A DNA stretch of 64,000 nt, taken from positions 248,001-312,000 of the forward strand of contig CAWKAZ010000005.1 of the NCBI GenBank assembly GCA_963847715.1, given 5' to 3'. This DNA comes from Acidiflorens sp963847715 (GTDB lineage: Bacteria > Acidobacteriota > Terriglobia > Terriglobales > Acidobacteriaceae). The position numbers and the translations under genes were made by a program. How positions within the stretch are numbered: position 1 is the stretch's first letter; the number at the start of each line of letters is the position of its first letter. The notes under the pieces are model-generated. The model did not search any database. It was given only the letters and a program-made list of their open reading frames with translations, and had not been told where the DNA came from. Positions 8,415 through 17,158 of this stretch are shown here, in pieces.

Positions 8415-9140
8415 ATGATGCAAACGCTGCCTAAAACGATTGCATTCCCAATCTTGGCGCTGTTGGTCGTGCTTGCGTCCGTGTGGCAGGCGCACGCCCA
8501 GGACGCTGGGAGCCGGTATCCGAGTATGGCGCCACTGGATCAGTATCTGATGGAGCGCAGCGCCGAGATTGCTCTGGCGAAGAGCGCTGCGCCGGAAGCT
8601 ATCTCGGGTGATGCCGACGTGTTAGTGCTCGGACGGCACGGTTACGAAACCGCATTCAAAGGTAAGAACGGTTTCGTGTGTGTGGTGGAACGAGGATGGA
8701 TGTCTCCGTTTGATGGCGATGGTTCTGCGGGGTTTTGGAACCCTAAACTTCGAGGCCCGGTGTGCTTCAATCCGCCGGCTGCCCGCTCCATCCTGCCGAT
8801 GACTTACAAAAGAACGGAGATGGTATTGGCCGGTCAATCCAAGGCTGAGATCATCGAGGGCATCAAGGCATTCATAAAGCAAAAGCTGCCTCCGCTAGAA
8901 CCTGGAGCCATGAGCTACATGATGTCGAAAGAACAGTACCTCAGCGATGAAGGCCACCACAACTGGATCGCTCACCTGATGTTTTACACTCCGCTCATGG
9001 ACGGTGCCGTTTGGGGCGCAGATCTGCCGCACTCTCCCGTCATGTTGAATCCACAGTTCCATGGGGCTCCGGAACCGATCGACGTATTCATGGTGCCTGC
9101 GGGCAGATGGTCGGATGGAACGGCGGACCCAGTCAGGTAA
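8415..9140 (+). CDS. secreted protein of unknown function
   Basis: The start is ATG 8415, with AAGGAG about ten bases upstream. 241 residues with a signal peptide (cleavage after about residue 31, AHAQD). The mature part has conserved-looking blocks such as GKNGFVCVVERGW, FWNPKLRGPVCFNP and EGHHNWIAHLMFY. I recall no named domain. It shares orientation with the neighbouring monooxygenase but is separated from it by repeats, so it is probably transcribed on its own. The very end could be altered, because a DinB-like remnant begins directly after the stop. Confidence 0.65.
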   Translation: MMQTLPKTIAFPILALLVVLASVWQAHAQDAGSRYPSMAPLDQYLMERSAEIALAKSAAPEAISGDADVLVLGRHGYETAFKGKNGFVCVVERGWMSPFDGDGSAGFWNPKLRGPVCFNPPAARSILPMTYKRTEMVLAGQSKAEIIEGIKAFIKQKLPPLEPGAMSYMMSKEQYLSDEGHHNWIAHLMFYTPLMDGAVWGADLPHSPVMLNPQFHGAPEPIDVFMVPAGRWSDGTADPVR

Positions 9141-9171
9141 GAGAGGCTGGCCATCCGTCCACTGTCGGAGG

Positions 9172-9309
9172 GGCGAGGAGGCATATGAGACCTGGCACGA
9201 TGGCTACCATCACGGACAGATCAAGCTGGCGCTCAAAGCGGCGGACCGTCCGCTTACTAACATGGAAGCCGGACCACTTACGTGACGGGTCTGGATGGAT
9301 AAGAAGTGA
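9172..9309 (+). pseudogene. C-terminal remnant of a DinB-like (YfiT/DinB superfamily) protein
   Basis: The frame reads GEEAYETWHDGYHHGQIKLA and continues to EAGPLT, then TGA at 9283, then VWMDKK and a second stop at 9307. The H..YHHGQI block is the metal-binding C-terminal helix of the DinB four-helix bundle, and WxVWMDKK-type endings are common in that family. The internal stop and the missing first three helices show a decayed gene. Confidence 0.5.
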
Positions 9310-9396
9310 TGGCAGAACGCGGCAGATGCTCGACGTGACTCATTTGACGTCCGCCCGGACGCAGAGCATAATGCAGCGGTTCTTAGGAGCGACGGT

Positions 9397-9843
9397 ATGT
9401 CAGTAGAGGAAAATGTTCAGCTCATGCGGCGTTGGTTTCAAGAAGTGTGGAACGAGGGTAACAGGCAGACGGTGTTTGACCTTCTTTCGGCCGATGCCAT
9501 CGGACATGGTCAGCTCGAGGACGGCTCGGAGATTCGTGGGCCAGAACAGTTCCTTCCGTTGGTCGAGCGTCTTCGCGGCGCTTTTCCCGACATCAAGATC
9601 GCCGTCGACGATGCCTTCGGAGCCGGAGATAAAGTCGTAGTGCGATGGTCAGCGACGATGACGCATGGCGGAGATCATCTGGGAATGCCTGCTACAGACA
9701 AGCCGGTGCAATTAACGGGAATCACCATCGCTCGAATTCTCGACAAGCACATTGTGGAGGGATGGGATAACTGGGACCAGTTAGGAATGCTGAAGCAGAT
9801 CGGGGCTTATGCTACTTCGGAGCCTCTGGCGAAGAGCGCGTAG
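9397..9843 (+). CDS. SnoaL-like polyketide cyclase / ester cyclase family protein
   Basis: 148 residues with the NTF2-like cone fold: N-terminal helix EENVQLMRRWFQEVWNEGN, HGQLEDGSEIRGPEQF, then the strand series DIKIAVDDAFGAGDKVVVRW and GITIARILDKHIVEGWDNWD. Family members are small cytoplasmic proteins, some with cyclase activity and many with no assigned substrate. Its start ATG lies 88 bases after a DinB remnant. No clear partner gene. Confidence 0.8.
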   Translation: MSVEENVQLMRRWFQEVWNEGNRQTVFDLLSADAIGHGQLEDGSEIRGPEQFLPLVERLRGAFPDIKIAVDDAFGAGDKVVVRWSATMTHGGDHLGMPATDKPVQLTGITIARILDKHIVEGWDNWDQLGMLKQIGAYATSEPLAKSA

Positions 9844-9848
9844 GTCGG

Positions 9849-10715
9849 TCAGAGGTTGTGCATCACAGGTTGTTCGACTTCGCCCCGGCGCGTCCAGAAG
9901 TACAGCGCGAAGGCTGCGCTCGTGACGGCGAGCGCGGCGCCGAACTCGGTTGTATACCAGAGCGTCCGGCCAGTGTCGCGCATCGCGTTATCGAAGATCT
10001 CCTGGATAAACAGATTGTGGCTGGCGTGGAGCATCGCGGCGGGCCACAGACTGCCTGATTTCAGGGTCAGCCACGCGGCAATCGAACCCACCGAAACGAC
10101 CATCAGCGCGAAACATCCGAGCGCATACCAGCGATTTGTGCCCGCGTTGTAATCGGCGAACAGAAGAACCGGACTGTGCCACACTGCCCAGATCGCGCCA
10201 CTCAGCAGGCTCAGCTTCGTGAATGACATCTGCTTCGCCAGTTCCGGAACGAGAAAGCCGCGCCATCCAATCTCCTCACCGAGAGCGCTCGCCAGGTTGC
10301 GAATTACGCCCACCGTGGCGGAAAGCAGAATGTAGAGCGCGAGAGATCCCCAGCGAGGCATGCCGCGTAGTCCGAAGGTTTGGGCGTTCTGGTTCGCGAA
10401 TTCAGAATTCCAGCCGCCGAGACGAAAAGCCCACACTGCTCCGTATGCGACGCTAGCGTAGGCGAGAGGAAGGAAGTATCCGAGCGCGATATATTTGCCT
10501 TCCGGCCAGCGCCATGCCAGCGACCAAAAGCTTCGCCCGACGACGCGGCAGCTCGTGAGTGCAGCTAACGCCGGACACCACATCAGGCCGTAGACAACCA
10601 GGAAGCCGCCCGAACCGAGGTGTCCCGACCAGATGACCAACCCGTAAAACACCGAGCTGAACGTCAGCGTGAGAAAAAGGTAAAGGCAGGTCGCTCGTTT
10701 GGGAGTGTCGCGCAT
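9849..10715 (-). CDS. CPBP family intramembrane glutamic endopeptidase
   Basis: 288 residues with about eight hydrophobic segments. The three CPBP (Abi/Rce1-type) motifs are visible: EEIGWRG at 147-153, WHSP at 179-182, and HASHN at 230-234, supplying the Glu, His and His/Asn active-site residues. Such enzymes cleave within or near the membrane; bacterial members are linked to bacteriocin immunity or remain uncharacterised. A TATACT box lies 10 bases before the ATG on the coding strand with no ribosome site, a possible leaderless start. It is convergent with the SnoaL-like gene, with only 5 bases between the stops. Confidence 0.88.
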   Translation of the reverse strand: MRDTPKRATCLYLFLTLTFSSVFYGLVIWSGHLGSGGFLVVYGLMWCPALAALTSCRVVGRSFWSLAWRWPEGKYIALGYFLPLAYASVAYGAVWAFRLGGWNSEFANQNAQTFGLRGMPRWGSLALYILLSATVGVIRNLASALGEEIGWRGFLVPELAKQMSFTKLSLLSGAIWAVWHSPVLLFADYNAGTNRWYALGCFALMVVSVGSIAAWLTLKSGSLWPAAMLHASHNLFIQEIFDNAMRDTGRTLWYTTEFGAALAVTSAAFALYFWTRRGEVEQPVMHNL

Positions 10716-10970
10716 GGGATGGAGAAGTATAACGGGCGCGTGACAAGAAGTTTACAAACCCCTGACCTTTGCCTGACAACTGACACGGAGCGCGTGTCAT
10801 AGGATTCATTCGCCGCGGTTTGGAGCATTTGGCCGCTGCGCAGGCGGACGCGATTGCCGTAGTCTCCCGTGTCTCGCCATGATCAGCGGTCTGCCCGGGC
10901 TTCCCCAACCGAATTTCGCAATATCCATATGGACCATAACAAGATGGACCACAAAAGGAGATTCTCTGTG

Positions 10971-11993
10971 ATGATCCGCATCTCTCGCCGTAACGTCCTC
11001 ACCGCCGCACTCGTGGGCGTCATGCTTTCACTGGCATCTGGTACCGCGCTCGCGCAATACAGGATCACGAAGCTGGTGACTAACCTGGCTACAGGCGCCA
11101 AACACGTGGGCGATAAGCAACTGATCAATCCGTGGGGACTGGCGTATGCACCGGGTGGCGCGTTTTGGCTCAGCGATGCTGGCAGCGGCCTTTCGACGCT
11201 CTACGACGGCACGGGAACGAAACAGAGCCTGGTAGTCACCATACCCACCGCGTCTGGAAGCGGCACGGGATCACCGACCGGGATCGTTTACAACGGTTCG
11301 TCGGAGTTCAAGATTGACACCTGGGTGTCGGCGTTTCTCTTTGCCACACTCGATGGCACCATCAGCGGCTGGTCACATTTTGATCCGAACAATGCGCTCA
11401 TCGGGGCCAAGAACCCGGGAGCGAGCTATCAGGGACTGGCTATTACCAACCATTCCTCGGGCAACATGCTCTACGCCACTGACTTTGCCAATAACAAAGT
11501 CGACGTCTACAACGGAACCTTCAAGCTGGTCAGTTCGTTTACCGATCACAGCCTGCCGGCGGGCTTTGCGCCGTCGGGCATTCAGGATATCAACGGCGAA
11601 TTGTATGTGACCTTCGCTGCGACGAACGGAGGCCCCGGCGGCTACGTTGACATCTTTCAGGAGAACGGTGCGTTCGTAAAAACGCTGATCAGCGGCTCGC
11701 CGCTCAACCAGCCGTGGGGACTCGCCGTGGCGCCCAGCAATTTCGGTACGCTCAGCAATACGCTGCTCGTCGCCAACAACATCGACAAAGCCAGCACGAT
11801 TAACGGCTTTAACCTGACCACTGGAGCGCTGGTCGGCACGGTCAAGACTAAGGCTGGAGCTCCGATCAAGATCGATCAGTTGTGGGGGATCGAATTTGGC
11901 GGCGGCAGTTCACTCAACGGCAAGACGAATCAGCTGTTTTTCACAGCCGGTCCCAAAGCCAATGTGAATGGGTTGTTTGGAGTGATTCAGTAA
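10971..11993 (+). CDS. TIGR03118 family secreted beta-propeller-like protein
   Basis: ATG 10971 is chosen because AGGAG lies ten bases upstream and it begins a clean twin-Arg-like signal peptide (ISRRNVLTAALVGVML...ALAQ). An in-frame ATG at 10929 would precede the ribosome site. The 340-residue product matches the TIGR03118 pattern: KHVGDKQLINPWGLA near the mature N-terminus, SPTGIVYN, YQGLAI, and LNQPWGLAVAP. These repeats resemble NHL/beta-propeller blades. The role is unknown and it is probably extracellular. Confidence 0.85.
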   Translation: MIRISRRNVLTAALVGVMLSLASGTALAQYRITKLVTNLATGAKHVGDKQLINPWGLAYAPGGAFWLSDAGSGLSTLYDGTGTKQSLVVTIPTASGSGTGSPTGIVYNGSSEFKIDTWVSAFLFATLDGTISGWSHFDPNNALIGAKNPGASYQGLAITNHSSGNMLYATDFANNKVDVYNGTFKLVSSFTDHSLPAGFAPSGIQDINGELYVTFAATNGGPGGYVDIFQENGAFVKTLISGSPLNQPWGLAVAPSNFGTLSNTLLVANNIDKASTINGFNLTTGALVGTVKTKAGAPIKIDQLWGIEFGGGSSLNGKTNQLFFTAGPKANVNGLFGVIQ

Positions 11994-12008
11994 GCGCGGC
12001 TTGAGCCG

Positions 12009-12047
12009 GATGCCCGCTCATCGCTCACTGCGCGATGAGCGGGCATC
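12009..12047. terminator. perfect 16-bp hairpin between convergent genes
   Basis: GATGCCCGCTCATCGC at 12009-12024 is the exact reverse complement of 12032-12047, with a 7-nt loop. It lies 16 bases after the stop of the TIGR03118 gene and 13 bases before the stop of the convergent hydrolase. Its position suits a shared bidirectional terminator, although the T-tract is weak on both sides. Confidence 0.7.
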
Positions 12048-12059
12048 TCTCCGACGTTA

Positions 12060-12899
12060 TTAAGCTGCGGCTAGCTTTCTTTCTTCGACAAACGCAAGCA
12101 CGTCACCGTTGATCTGGTCTGCATTGGTTGTCGGCATCCCGTGCGGGAAGCCTGGATACACTTTCAAAACGGCGCCCTTCACGATCTTTGCCGAGCTACG
12201 TCCTGCGGCGTCGATGGGCACAATCTGGTCGTCCTCGCCGTGAAGGATCAGCGTGGGCACATCGAACTTCTTCAGGTCTTCGGTAAAGTCCGTTTCGGAA
12301 AAAGCCTTGATGCAGTCGTAGTGGGCCTTCACGCCTCCCATCATGCTCTGCAGCCACCAGTGTTCGCGAATGCCCTCCGAAATCTTCGCCCCCGGACGGT
12401 TGTAGCCGTAGAAGGGAAGTGTTATGTCCTTGTAGAACTGCGGACGATTCTTCGTGTATTCGGCGCGAAGGCCATCAAAGACTGCCATGGGTGCGCCAAG
12501 CGGATTCTTGTCGGTCTTCACCATCAGCGGAGGCACGGCGCTGATCAGCACCGCCATGGCCACGCGACGCGATCCGTGGCGTCCAATGTAGCGCGCTACT
12601 TCGCCGCCGCCGGTCGAATGGCCCACATGAATTGCGTTCTTCAGATCGAGCTTGTCCGTCAGAGCCGCGAGATCATCGGCGTAGGTATCCATGTCGTTGC
12701 CGTCCCAGGTTTGGGTGGAACGTCCATGTCCTCGACGATCATGGGCGATGACGCGATAGCCGCGCTGCCCGAAGTACATCATCTGTCCATCCCAGTCATC
12801 CGCAGAGAGTGGCCATCCGTGGCTAAACACGATCGGCTGGCCTTTTCCCCAGTCCTTGTAGTAAATGTGAGCGCCATCTTTGGTCGTAATGGTTGGCAT
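12060..12899 (-). CDS. alpha/beta hydrolase, non-haem chloroperoxidase type
   Basis: 279 residues from ATG 12899, with AGGA upstream. The nucleophile elbow GHSTGG places the catalytic Ser at residue 95. The acid is in the LILHGEDDQIVPID block and the His in YPGFPHGMP near 255. The N-terminal HGWPLSADDW and DRRGHGRS blocks match the cofactor-free bromo/chloroperoxidase (Cpo) subgroup, which acts as esterase/perhydrolase. Cytoplasmic; physiological substrate unknown. A perfect 16-bp palindrome lies about 50 bases upstream. Confidence 0.88.
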   Translation of the reverse strand: MPTITTKDGAHIYYKDWGKGQPIVFSHGWPLSADDWDGQMMYFGQRGYRVIAHDRRGHGRSTQTWDGNDMDTYADDLAALTDKLDLKNAIHVGHSTGGGEVARYIGRHGSRRVAMAVLISAVPPLMVKTDKNPLGAPMAVFDGLRAEYTKNRPQFYKDITLPFYGYNRPGAKISEGIREHWWLQSMMGGVKAHYDCIKAFSETDFTEDLKKFDVPTLILHGEDDQIVPIDAAGRSSAKIVKGAVLKVYPGFPHGMPTTNADQINGDVLAFVEERKLAAA

Positions 12900-13224
12900 A
12901 TGCAATCCTTTCTGATTGTGAGCTGGCTCTTCTTTCCAATAGTCGCGGTGTCGGATCGCGATCCGATGAAACGGATAATTTACCGAACACCAAAGAGGTT
13001 GAAGATCGCGAAGGAATGCCCCACGCACCTCGCGATCGTGACAAAAAGCCTACGCCGGTCGGCGAAGATTTGCACTTCGGGGAAACCAACTCGACTCAAC
13101 GGCGATGCAACTTGGCCATCAGAATAGGCATTTCATCCCGGCTGAGCTATCGATCCTCCGGTGGAGTCGTCCACCCTTGGGAGTCTCAATGCAAATCGCC
13201 TGCGCAAAAGAACGCACAATCCAG
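12900..13224. other. divergent intergenic region
   Basis: It separates the leftward hydrolase from the rightward secreted protein. Apart from the palindrome at 12951-12966 I see no gene or RNA element. It presumably carries two promoters. Confidence 0.4.
12951..12966. promoter_or_regulatory. perfect 16-bp palindrome, candidate operator
   Basis: TCGGATCGCGATCCGA equals its own reverse complement and lies 52-67 bases upstream of the hydrolase start, in a divergent intergenic region. No regulator gene is adjacent, so the binding protein is unknown. Confidence 0.35.
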
Positions 13225-14409
13225 ATGATGCTTCGGTCCTGCGCGCTACCAGTCGTACTTCTTGTAACGTTGGTCGGACTTCCCGCGGCTCAGGAAACGA
13301 AATCGCAGCCGAACGCTGATGGTACTCAGCAAACGCTTTCGGTTCCCGCCGACTCCCCGCGCTGGGAGTTTGAAGGACAAACCAAGGTCACGGATTATCA
13401 AGGTCGCAAGAGCATTCTCCTCAACGGCGGAGTCGCGGTCTTGAGGGACTTTCAGATGCGCGACGGAGTTCTCGACGTCGATGTCGCAACTCCAGCCAAC
13501 CGCGGCTTTTTCGGTTTCGATTTTCGCGTTGGCCCCGATGCCGCGAACTATGAAGAGGTCTATCTCCGTCAACACAAATCCGGGCTTCCGGATGCGATGC
13601 AGTACACGCCGGTTCTCAGCACCGGCCGGAATTGGCAAATCTATAACGGACCGGGTTTCACTGGTGCTGTCGATATCCCGAAAGACGTCTGGTTCCATCT
13701 CCGCCTCGAGGTGACGGGCGCGCAGGCCAAGCTCTACGTGAAGGACATGGATAAGCCGGCGCTGGTAATGACTGATCTGAAAAGCGGCGTCCAGAAGGGC
13801 GAGGTGGCTTTGTACGACCTGACCGGTGCCACCTACTATTCGAACTTCGAAGTACGGACAACGCCCGATGTGCCATGGGAGCGCCATTTTCCTCCGATGC
13901 CTGCAGGCACTCTTACCAAGTGGAGCATCTCGCCTTCCTATGATGGGCTCGCGCGGAATCTGGAGCGTCCGCTGACCGCCGCCGAGAGCGGTGCGATCCA
14001 GTGGCAGGATGTGGAAGCCGAGCCGCCGGGCTTTGTCGTTCTGTATCGTTACCGCGAAGCGCCGCATCCGCGGGTTACGTTTCAAGGTGACTTTTCGAAG
14101 CGTTTGGACCCTCAGCCGGGAATGAAGGTTCTTTACGCGCGAACTAACATCGACTCCGACCGCGACCAGGTCAAGAAACTTTATATCGGCTATAGCGACG
14201 ACGTCAGCGTGTTTCTGAATGGCAAGATTCTCTATCGTGGACGAAGCGCGCAGGGCTTCCGCGACCCCGGGTTTCTTGGGATCATGAACCCGGAGAACGA
14301 TGCTGTCTATCTGCCGCTCAAGAAGGGCAGCAACGAGCTGATGCTGGCCATCAGCGAACTCGGCGGAGGGTGGGGATTCATTTGCCGCTTAGTCGATTTC
14401 GAAAACTGA
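13225..14409 (+). CDS. secreted protein with LamG/3-keto-disaccharide hydrolase-like (DUF1080) domain
   Basis: The start is ATG 13225. 394 residues, signal peptide to about residue 21 (VGLPAAQE). Residues about 40-210 form a concanavalin-like region: WEFEGQTKVTDYQGRKS, LDVDVATPANRGFFGFDFR, YEEVYLRQHKSG and PKDVWFHLRLEVTG, as in DUF1080/LamG folds that bind or cleave sugars. The C-terminal half (KKLYIGYSDDVSVFLNGK) looks like a second beta-sandwich. Likely extracytoplasmic carbohydrate-related; the catalytic residues are not obvious. Confidence 0.7.
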   Translation: MMLRSCALPVVLLVTLVGLPAAQETKSQPNADGTQQTLSVPADSPRWEFEGQTKVTDYQGRKSILLNGGVAVLRDFQMRDGVLDVDVATPANRGFFGFDFRVGPDAANYEEVYLRQHKSGLPDAMQYTPVLSTGRNWQIYNGPGFTGAVDIPKDVWFHLRLEVTGAQAKLYVKDMDKPALVMTDLKSGVQKGEVALYDLTGATYYSNFEVRTTPDVPWERHFPPMPAGTLTKWSISPSYDGLARNLERPLTAAESGAIQWQDVEAEPPGFVVLYRYREAPHPRVTFQGDFSKRLDPQPGMKVLYARTNIDSDRDQVKKLYIGYSDDVSVFLNGKILYRGRSAQGFRDPGFLGIMNPENDAVYLPLKKGSNELMLAISELGGGWGFICRLVDFEN

Positions 14410-14497
14410 GGTACGTCGCGTCCCACAATCAGCACAGGTGCATCGCACCCCAGTCTAAGTTGGTCCATCTGATACCGACCAAGTAACAACGATCTGA

Positions 14498-14770
14498 CTA
14501 AGCCGCTTTCTGGCCGCTCATCTCTTGCTTGAGTTCGACACCCTGCGGCAGTTGCTTCTGCACGTTCTGGATAAACCTGGTTGCCACCGCCGAGAGTTCC
14601 TTCGATAGCTCCGATGCTGGCAGCGCATCCACCAACTGCTGCACCGTGACCGCCAGCTCAAACGGTGGGTAATTCGTCGGCCTGGGAATGTGAATTTTGG
14701 TTATGTCAATCAGTGATGGGACTGGGAAGCAATGTTTCTGTCCGCCGATGTTGATGCAAAGTTCGTACAT
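14498..14770 (-). CDS. small hypothetical protein
   Basis: 90 residues from ATG 14770, with GGAGGG six bases upstream. It starts MYELCINIGGQKHCFPVPSL and ends in a helical, charged tail. No family recognised. It is transcribed in the same direction as the ABC operon upstream (gap 93 bases) and may be its last gene. Confidence 0.6.
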   Translation of the reverse strand: MYELCINIGGQKHCFPVPSLIDITKIHIPRPTNYPPFELAVTVQQLVDALPASELSKELSAVATRFIQNVQKQLPQGVELKQEMSGQKAA

Positions 14771-14863
14771 ATTCCCTCCATGGCTCTGCACGAGCCTGAA
14801 CTTGCGTACATCGGATAGTGATTCTTGCGATGGGAACGTTGCAGACCAACAACACTGAGAGCA

Positions 14864-15796
14864 TCAGATCGGTTCGCGATTGCGGCGCAGCCGCACTGCT
14901 ATGGTGAGGAAGATCGCAGTGACCGCAAGTCCTGTCCAAAGTCCAGGTGCAGTCAGCAGTTTTACGGGTTCGAAGCGGCCCAGCATATCGGACATGGAGC
15001 CGCTTTGCACCTGGGAGCCACCGTCTGGGCTGCCTCCGAGATGGTTCCACAGCATGCCGGCGAAATAGGAAGTGTTGAACGCAATCTTCTCCGCGATGCC
15101 AATCGCTAACGGCGGCAGGACCGCCCACAGAAAAGGCGCGCGTTTCGCCCAACTTGAAACCATGAGGAACCAGGCGTAGAACGGCGCGTGCCAGAGCCCG
15201 TGCAGGATGAGAAGGTGATAGAGCAGCATCGCCGACATCTGGAGAATCGGCAGCCGCGTCCATAGCATCGCCGGGCTCATGCCGCTTCCCAGCAATACGG
15301 CGGAACTCAGCAGCAGCATCATCCAATACACGGCCAGGGTGATCACGAACGCGATCAACTGCAAAACGACGACCGGAATGGCTATTTTTGAAAGCACGGT
15401 CATGAGATCGGAAACCGGCAGCGACTTCCAGAAGAGGACGCCTCGGTCGCGGCGTTCGCCATGCAGCGCTTCGATGCTGTAGAAGGCCCCAACTAGCATG
15501 GAGGTCAACATCAGAAGACCCGCGGCCATCATGTAGTGCCGCTCGATAGCCATGCGCTGCGCCATGGGATCAGCGGCGACGAGCGCCCGCATTTGGCGTG
15601 GCAGGCGGGCGAGCGAAATGAGGAAGCCGAGCAAGAAGACTCCGCCAGCCGCGAGCGGCGCAATGTAAAGCGACCGGTACTCCCATAGCTCGCGGCGTAC
15701 CGACCAGAAAAATACCTGAGTCGCTGTGATAGGCGCGGGCGCGGCGGCCTGCGCGCCGAGCGGAGAATCGGGCATGGCGCTGGATTGTGTGCTCAT
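14864..15796 (-). CDS. ABC transporter permease subunit (ABC-2-like)
   Basis: 310 residues with about six transmembrane helices (roughly 46-66, 93-115, 140-170, 175-200, 215-250, 285-302). A LHGERRDRGVLFWKSLPVSD segment between helices 2 and 3 is typical of ABC-2 type permeases, where the region after RS/DRG couples to the ATPase. The start overlaps the stop of the ATPase gene by 4 bases, so the two are translationally coupled. Substrate unknown; related Ytr systems respond to cell-wall stress. Confidence 0.85.
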   Translation of the reverse strand: MSTQSSAMPDSPLGAQAAAPAPITATQVFFWSVRRELWEYRSLYIAPLAAGGVFLLGFLISLARLPRQMRALVAADPMAQRMAIERHYMMAAGLLMLTSMLVGAFYSIEALHGERRDRGVLFWKSLPVSDLMTVLSKIAIPVVVLQLIAFVITLAVYWMMLLLSSAVLLGSGMSPAMLWTRLPILQMSAMLLYHLLILHGLWHAPFYAWFLMVSSWAKRAPFLWAVLPPLAIGIAEKIAFNTSYFAGMLWNHLGGSPDGGSQVQSGSMSDMLGRFEPVKLLTAPGLWTGLAVTAIFLTIAVRLRRNREPI

Positions 15797-16683
15797 ACGG
15801 TTGCTCCTTGTAACTGGTTGGCCGGATTACTCATTACCGCAACGAAAAGATCGGCGATGCTGGGCGTGCGCACGTCGCCGAGTCCCGCGAATTGCTTCCG
15901 GTCGATCCGGTCAAACACCAGAATGCTGCGGCCAAGCATCTGCCGCTCGTGTATCGGTTTGAGTGCGCGTGCCGCCACCACCTTATCGGGATTGACCGTC
16001 ACTTCCGCATAGCGCGCTTCGATTTCTTCCATGCTGCAGTTGAGCACGATGCGCCCGCGGTTGATGAACATCAGGTCGGTGAGCACGTGTTCGACTTCTT
16101 CCACCTGGTGGGTCGTGACGAGGATGGTGCGGCTGCGGTCGAAGTAGTCGTTGAGCAGGGAATCGTAGAACTGCTTGCGATACAGGATGTCGAGACCAAG
16201 CGTCGGCTCGTCGAGCACTAGCAGCCTCGCGTCAATCGACATGACCAGAGCCAGGTGCAGCTGCGCCACCATGCCCTTCGACAATTCTCGCACCCGGCTG
16301 TCGCGTTCGATATTGGTCTTTGCCAGAAAGGCCTCCGCCTTTGCCCGATCGAACCGCGGATGCACTCCGGCAACATATTCGAGCGCCTGCTCCACTTTGA
16401 TCCAGCGCGGAAGCACCGCAACATCGGCAATGAAGCAGACGTCGCGCATGAGTTGATCGCGCTCGGTCCACGGATCGCGCCCCAGCACCTTCAACTCGCC
16501 TTGATAGGGAGTGAGTCCGAGAATCGCGTTGAGTGCGGTCGTCTTGCCCGCGCCGTTGGGACCGATGAGTCCGAGAATGCGGCCTTCTTCGACGTGCAGA
16601 TCGACGCCGTCGAGCGCGACGGTTGTGCCGAAGGCCTTGCGCAGGCCGCGGGCTTCGATGATTGTCCGAGCTTCGACGGTCAT
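15793..16683 (-). CDS. ABC transporter ATP-binding protein (YtrB-like)
   Basis: 296 residues. Walker A GPNGAGKT near 43-50, Walker B LLVLDEPTLGLD near 155-166, and the H-loop TTHQVEEVEH. The signature is degenerate, LSKGM rather than LSGGQ, as commonly seen in the YtrB/EcsA-type group paired with a GntR regulator. The C-terminal 80 residues form the usual accessory domain. It overlaps the regulator stop and the permease start by 4 bases each. Confidence 0.92.
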   Translation of the reverse strand: MTVEARTIIEARGLRKAFGTTVALDGVDLHVEEGRILGLIGPNGAGKTTALNAILGLTPYQGELKVLGRDPWTERDQLMRDVCFIADVAVLPRWIKVEQALEYVAGVHPRFDRAKAEAFLAKTNIERDSRVRELSKGMVAQLHLALVMSIDARLLVLDEPTLGLDILYRKQFYDSLLNDYFDRSRTILVTTHQVEEVEHVLTDLMFINRGRIVLNCSMEEIEARYAEVTVNPDKVVAARALKPIHERQMLGRSILVFDRIDRKQFAGLGDVRTPSIADLFVAVMSNPANQLQGATV

Positions 16684-17111
16684 GACTTCGGCTCCTCCTC
16701 TGCATCTTTAGCTTTCGATGATCGGGAACCAGACGTTCCCGCATCAGACAAGGGCTTGCGGCCCGCCCCATTCAGCAATTCCTCCGCTTTTAGACCGAGC
16801 CGCTGAATCGTAGCCGAAATCCGCGGCCATTCCTCCGCGAGAAACTTCTGACGTTCGCCGGCGAGCAGTTTATTGTGGGCGTCGACTTTGACGAACATGC
16901 CCAACCCTCGACGGCTTTCGACCAGTTGCTCGTCCACCAGTTGCTGATAGCCCTTGAGGACCGTGAGCGGATTGACCCGATATTCAGCCGCGACCGTGCG
17001 CACGGACGGCAGAGGATCGCCTTCCTTGAGCACGCCGTCCAGGATCATCGCGACGACGCGGTCGCGAAGCTGGCGGTAAATCGGCTGATTATCGTTCCAC
17101 TCACGGTCCAT
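16680..17111 (-). CDS. GntR family transcriptional regulator (YtrA subfamily)
   Basis: 143 residues. The winged helix covers about 8-78: QPIYRQLRDRVVAMILDG, GDPLPSVRTVAAEYRVNPLT and VESRRGLGMFV. The short effector region of about 60 residues, lacking a FadR/HutC ligand domain, defines the YtrA subgroup. It heads an operon with the ABC ATPase and permease and probably represses it. The tail is Lys/Glu/Ser rich and looks disordered. Confidence 0.92.
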   Translation of the reverse strand: MDREWNDNQPIYRQLRDRVVAMILDGVLKEGDPLPSVRTVAAEYRVNPLTVLKGYQQLVDEQLVESRRGLGMFVKVDAHNKLLAGERQKFLAEEWPRISATIQRLGLKAEELLNGAGRKPLSDAGTSGSRSSKAKDAEEEPKS

Positions 17112-17158
17112 TGGTTTTTCACTCGGCCTTGCCAGACCTTACCAGAGATGCAGCGTCC

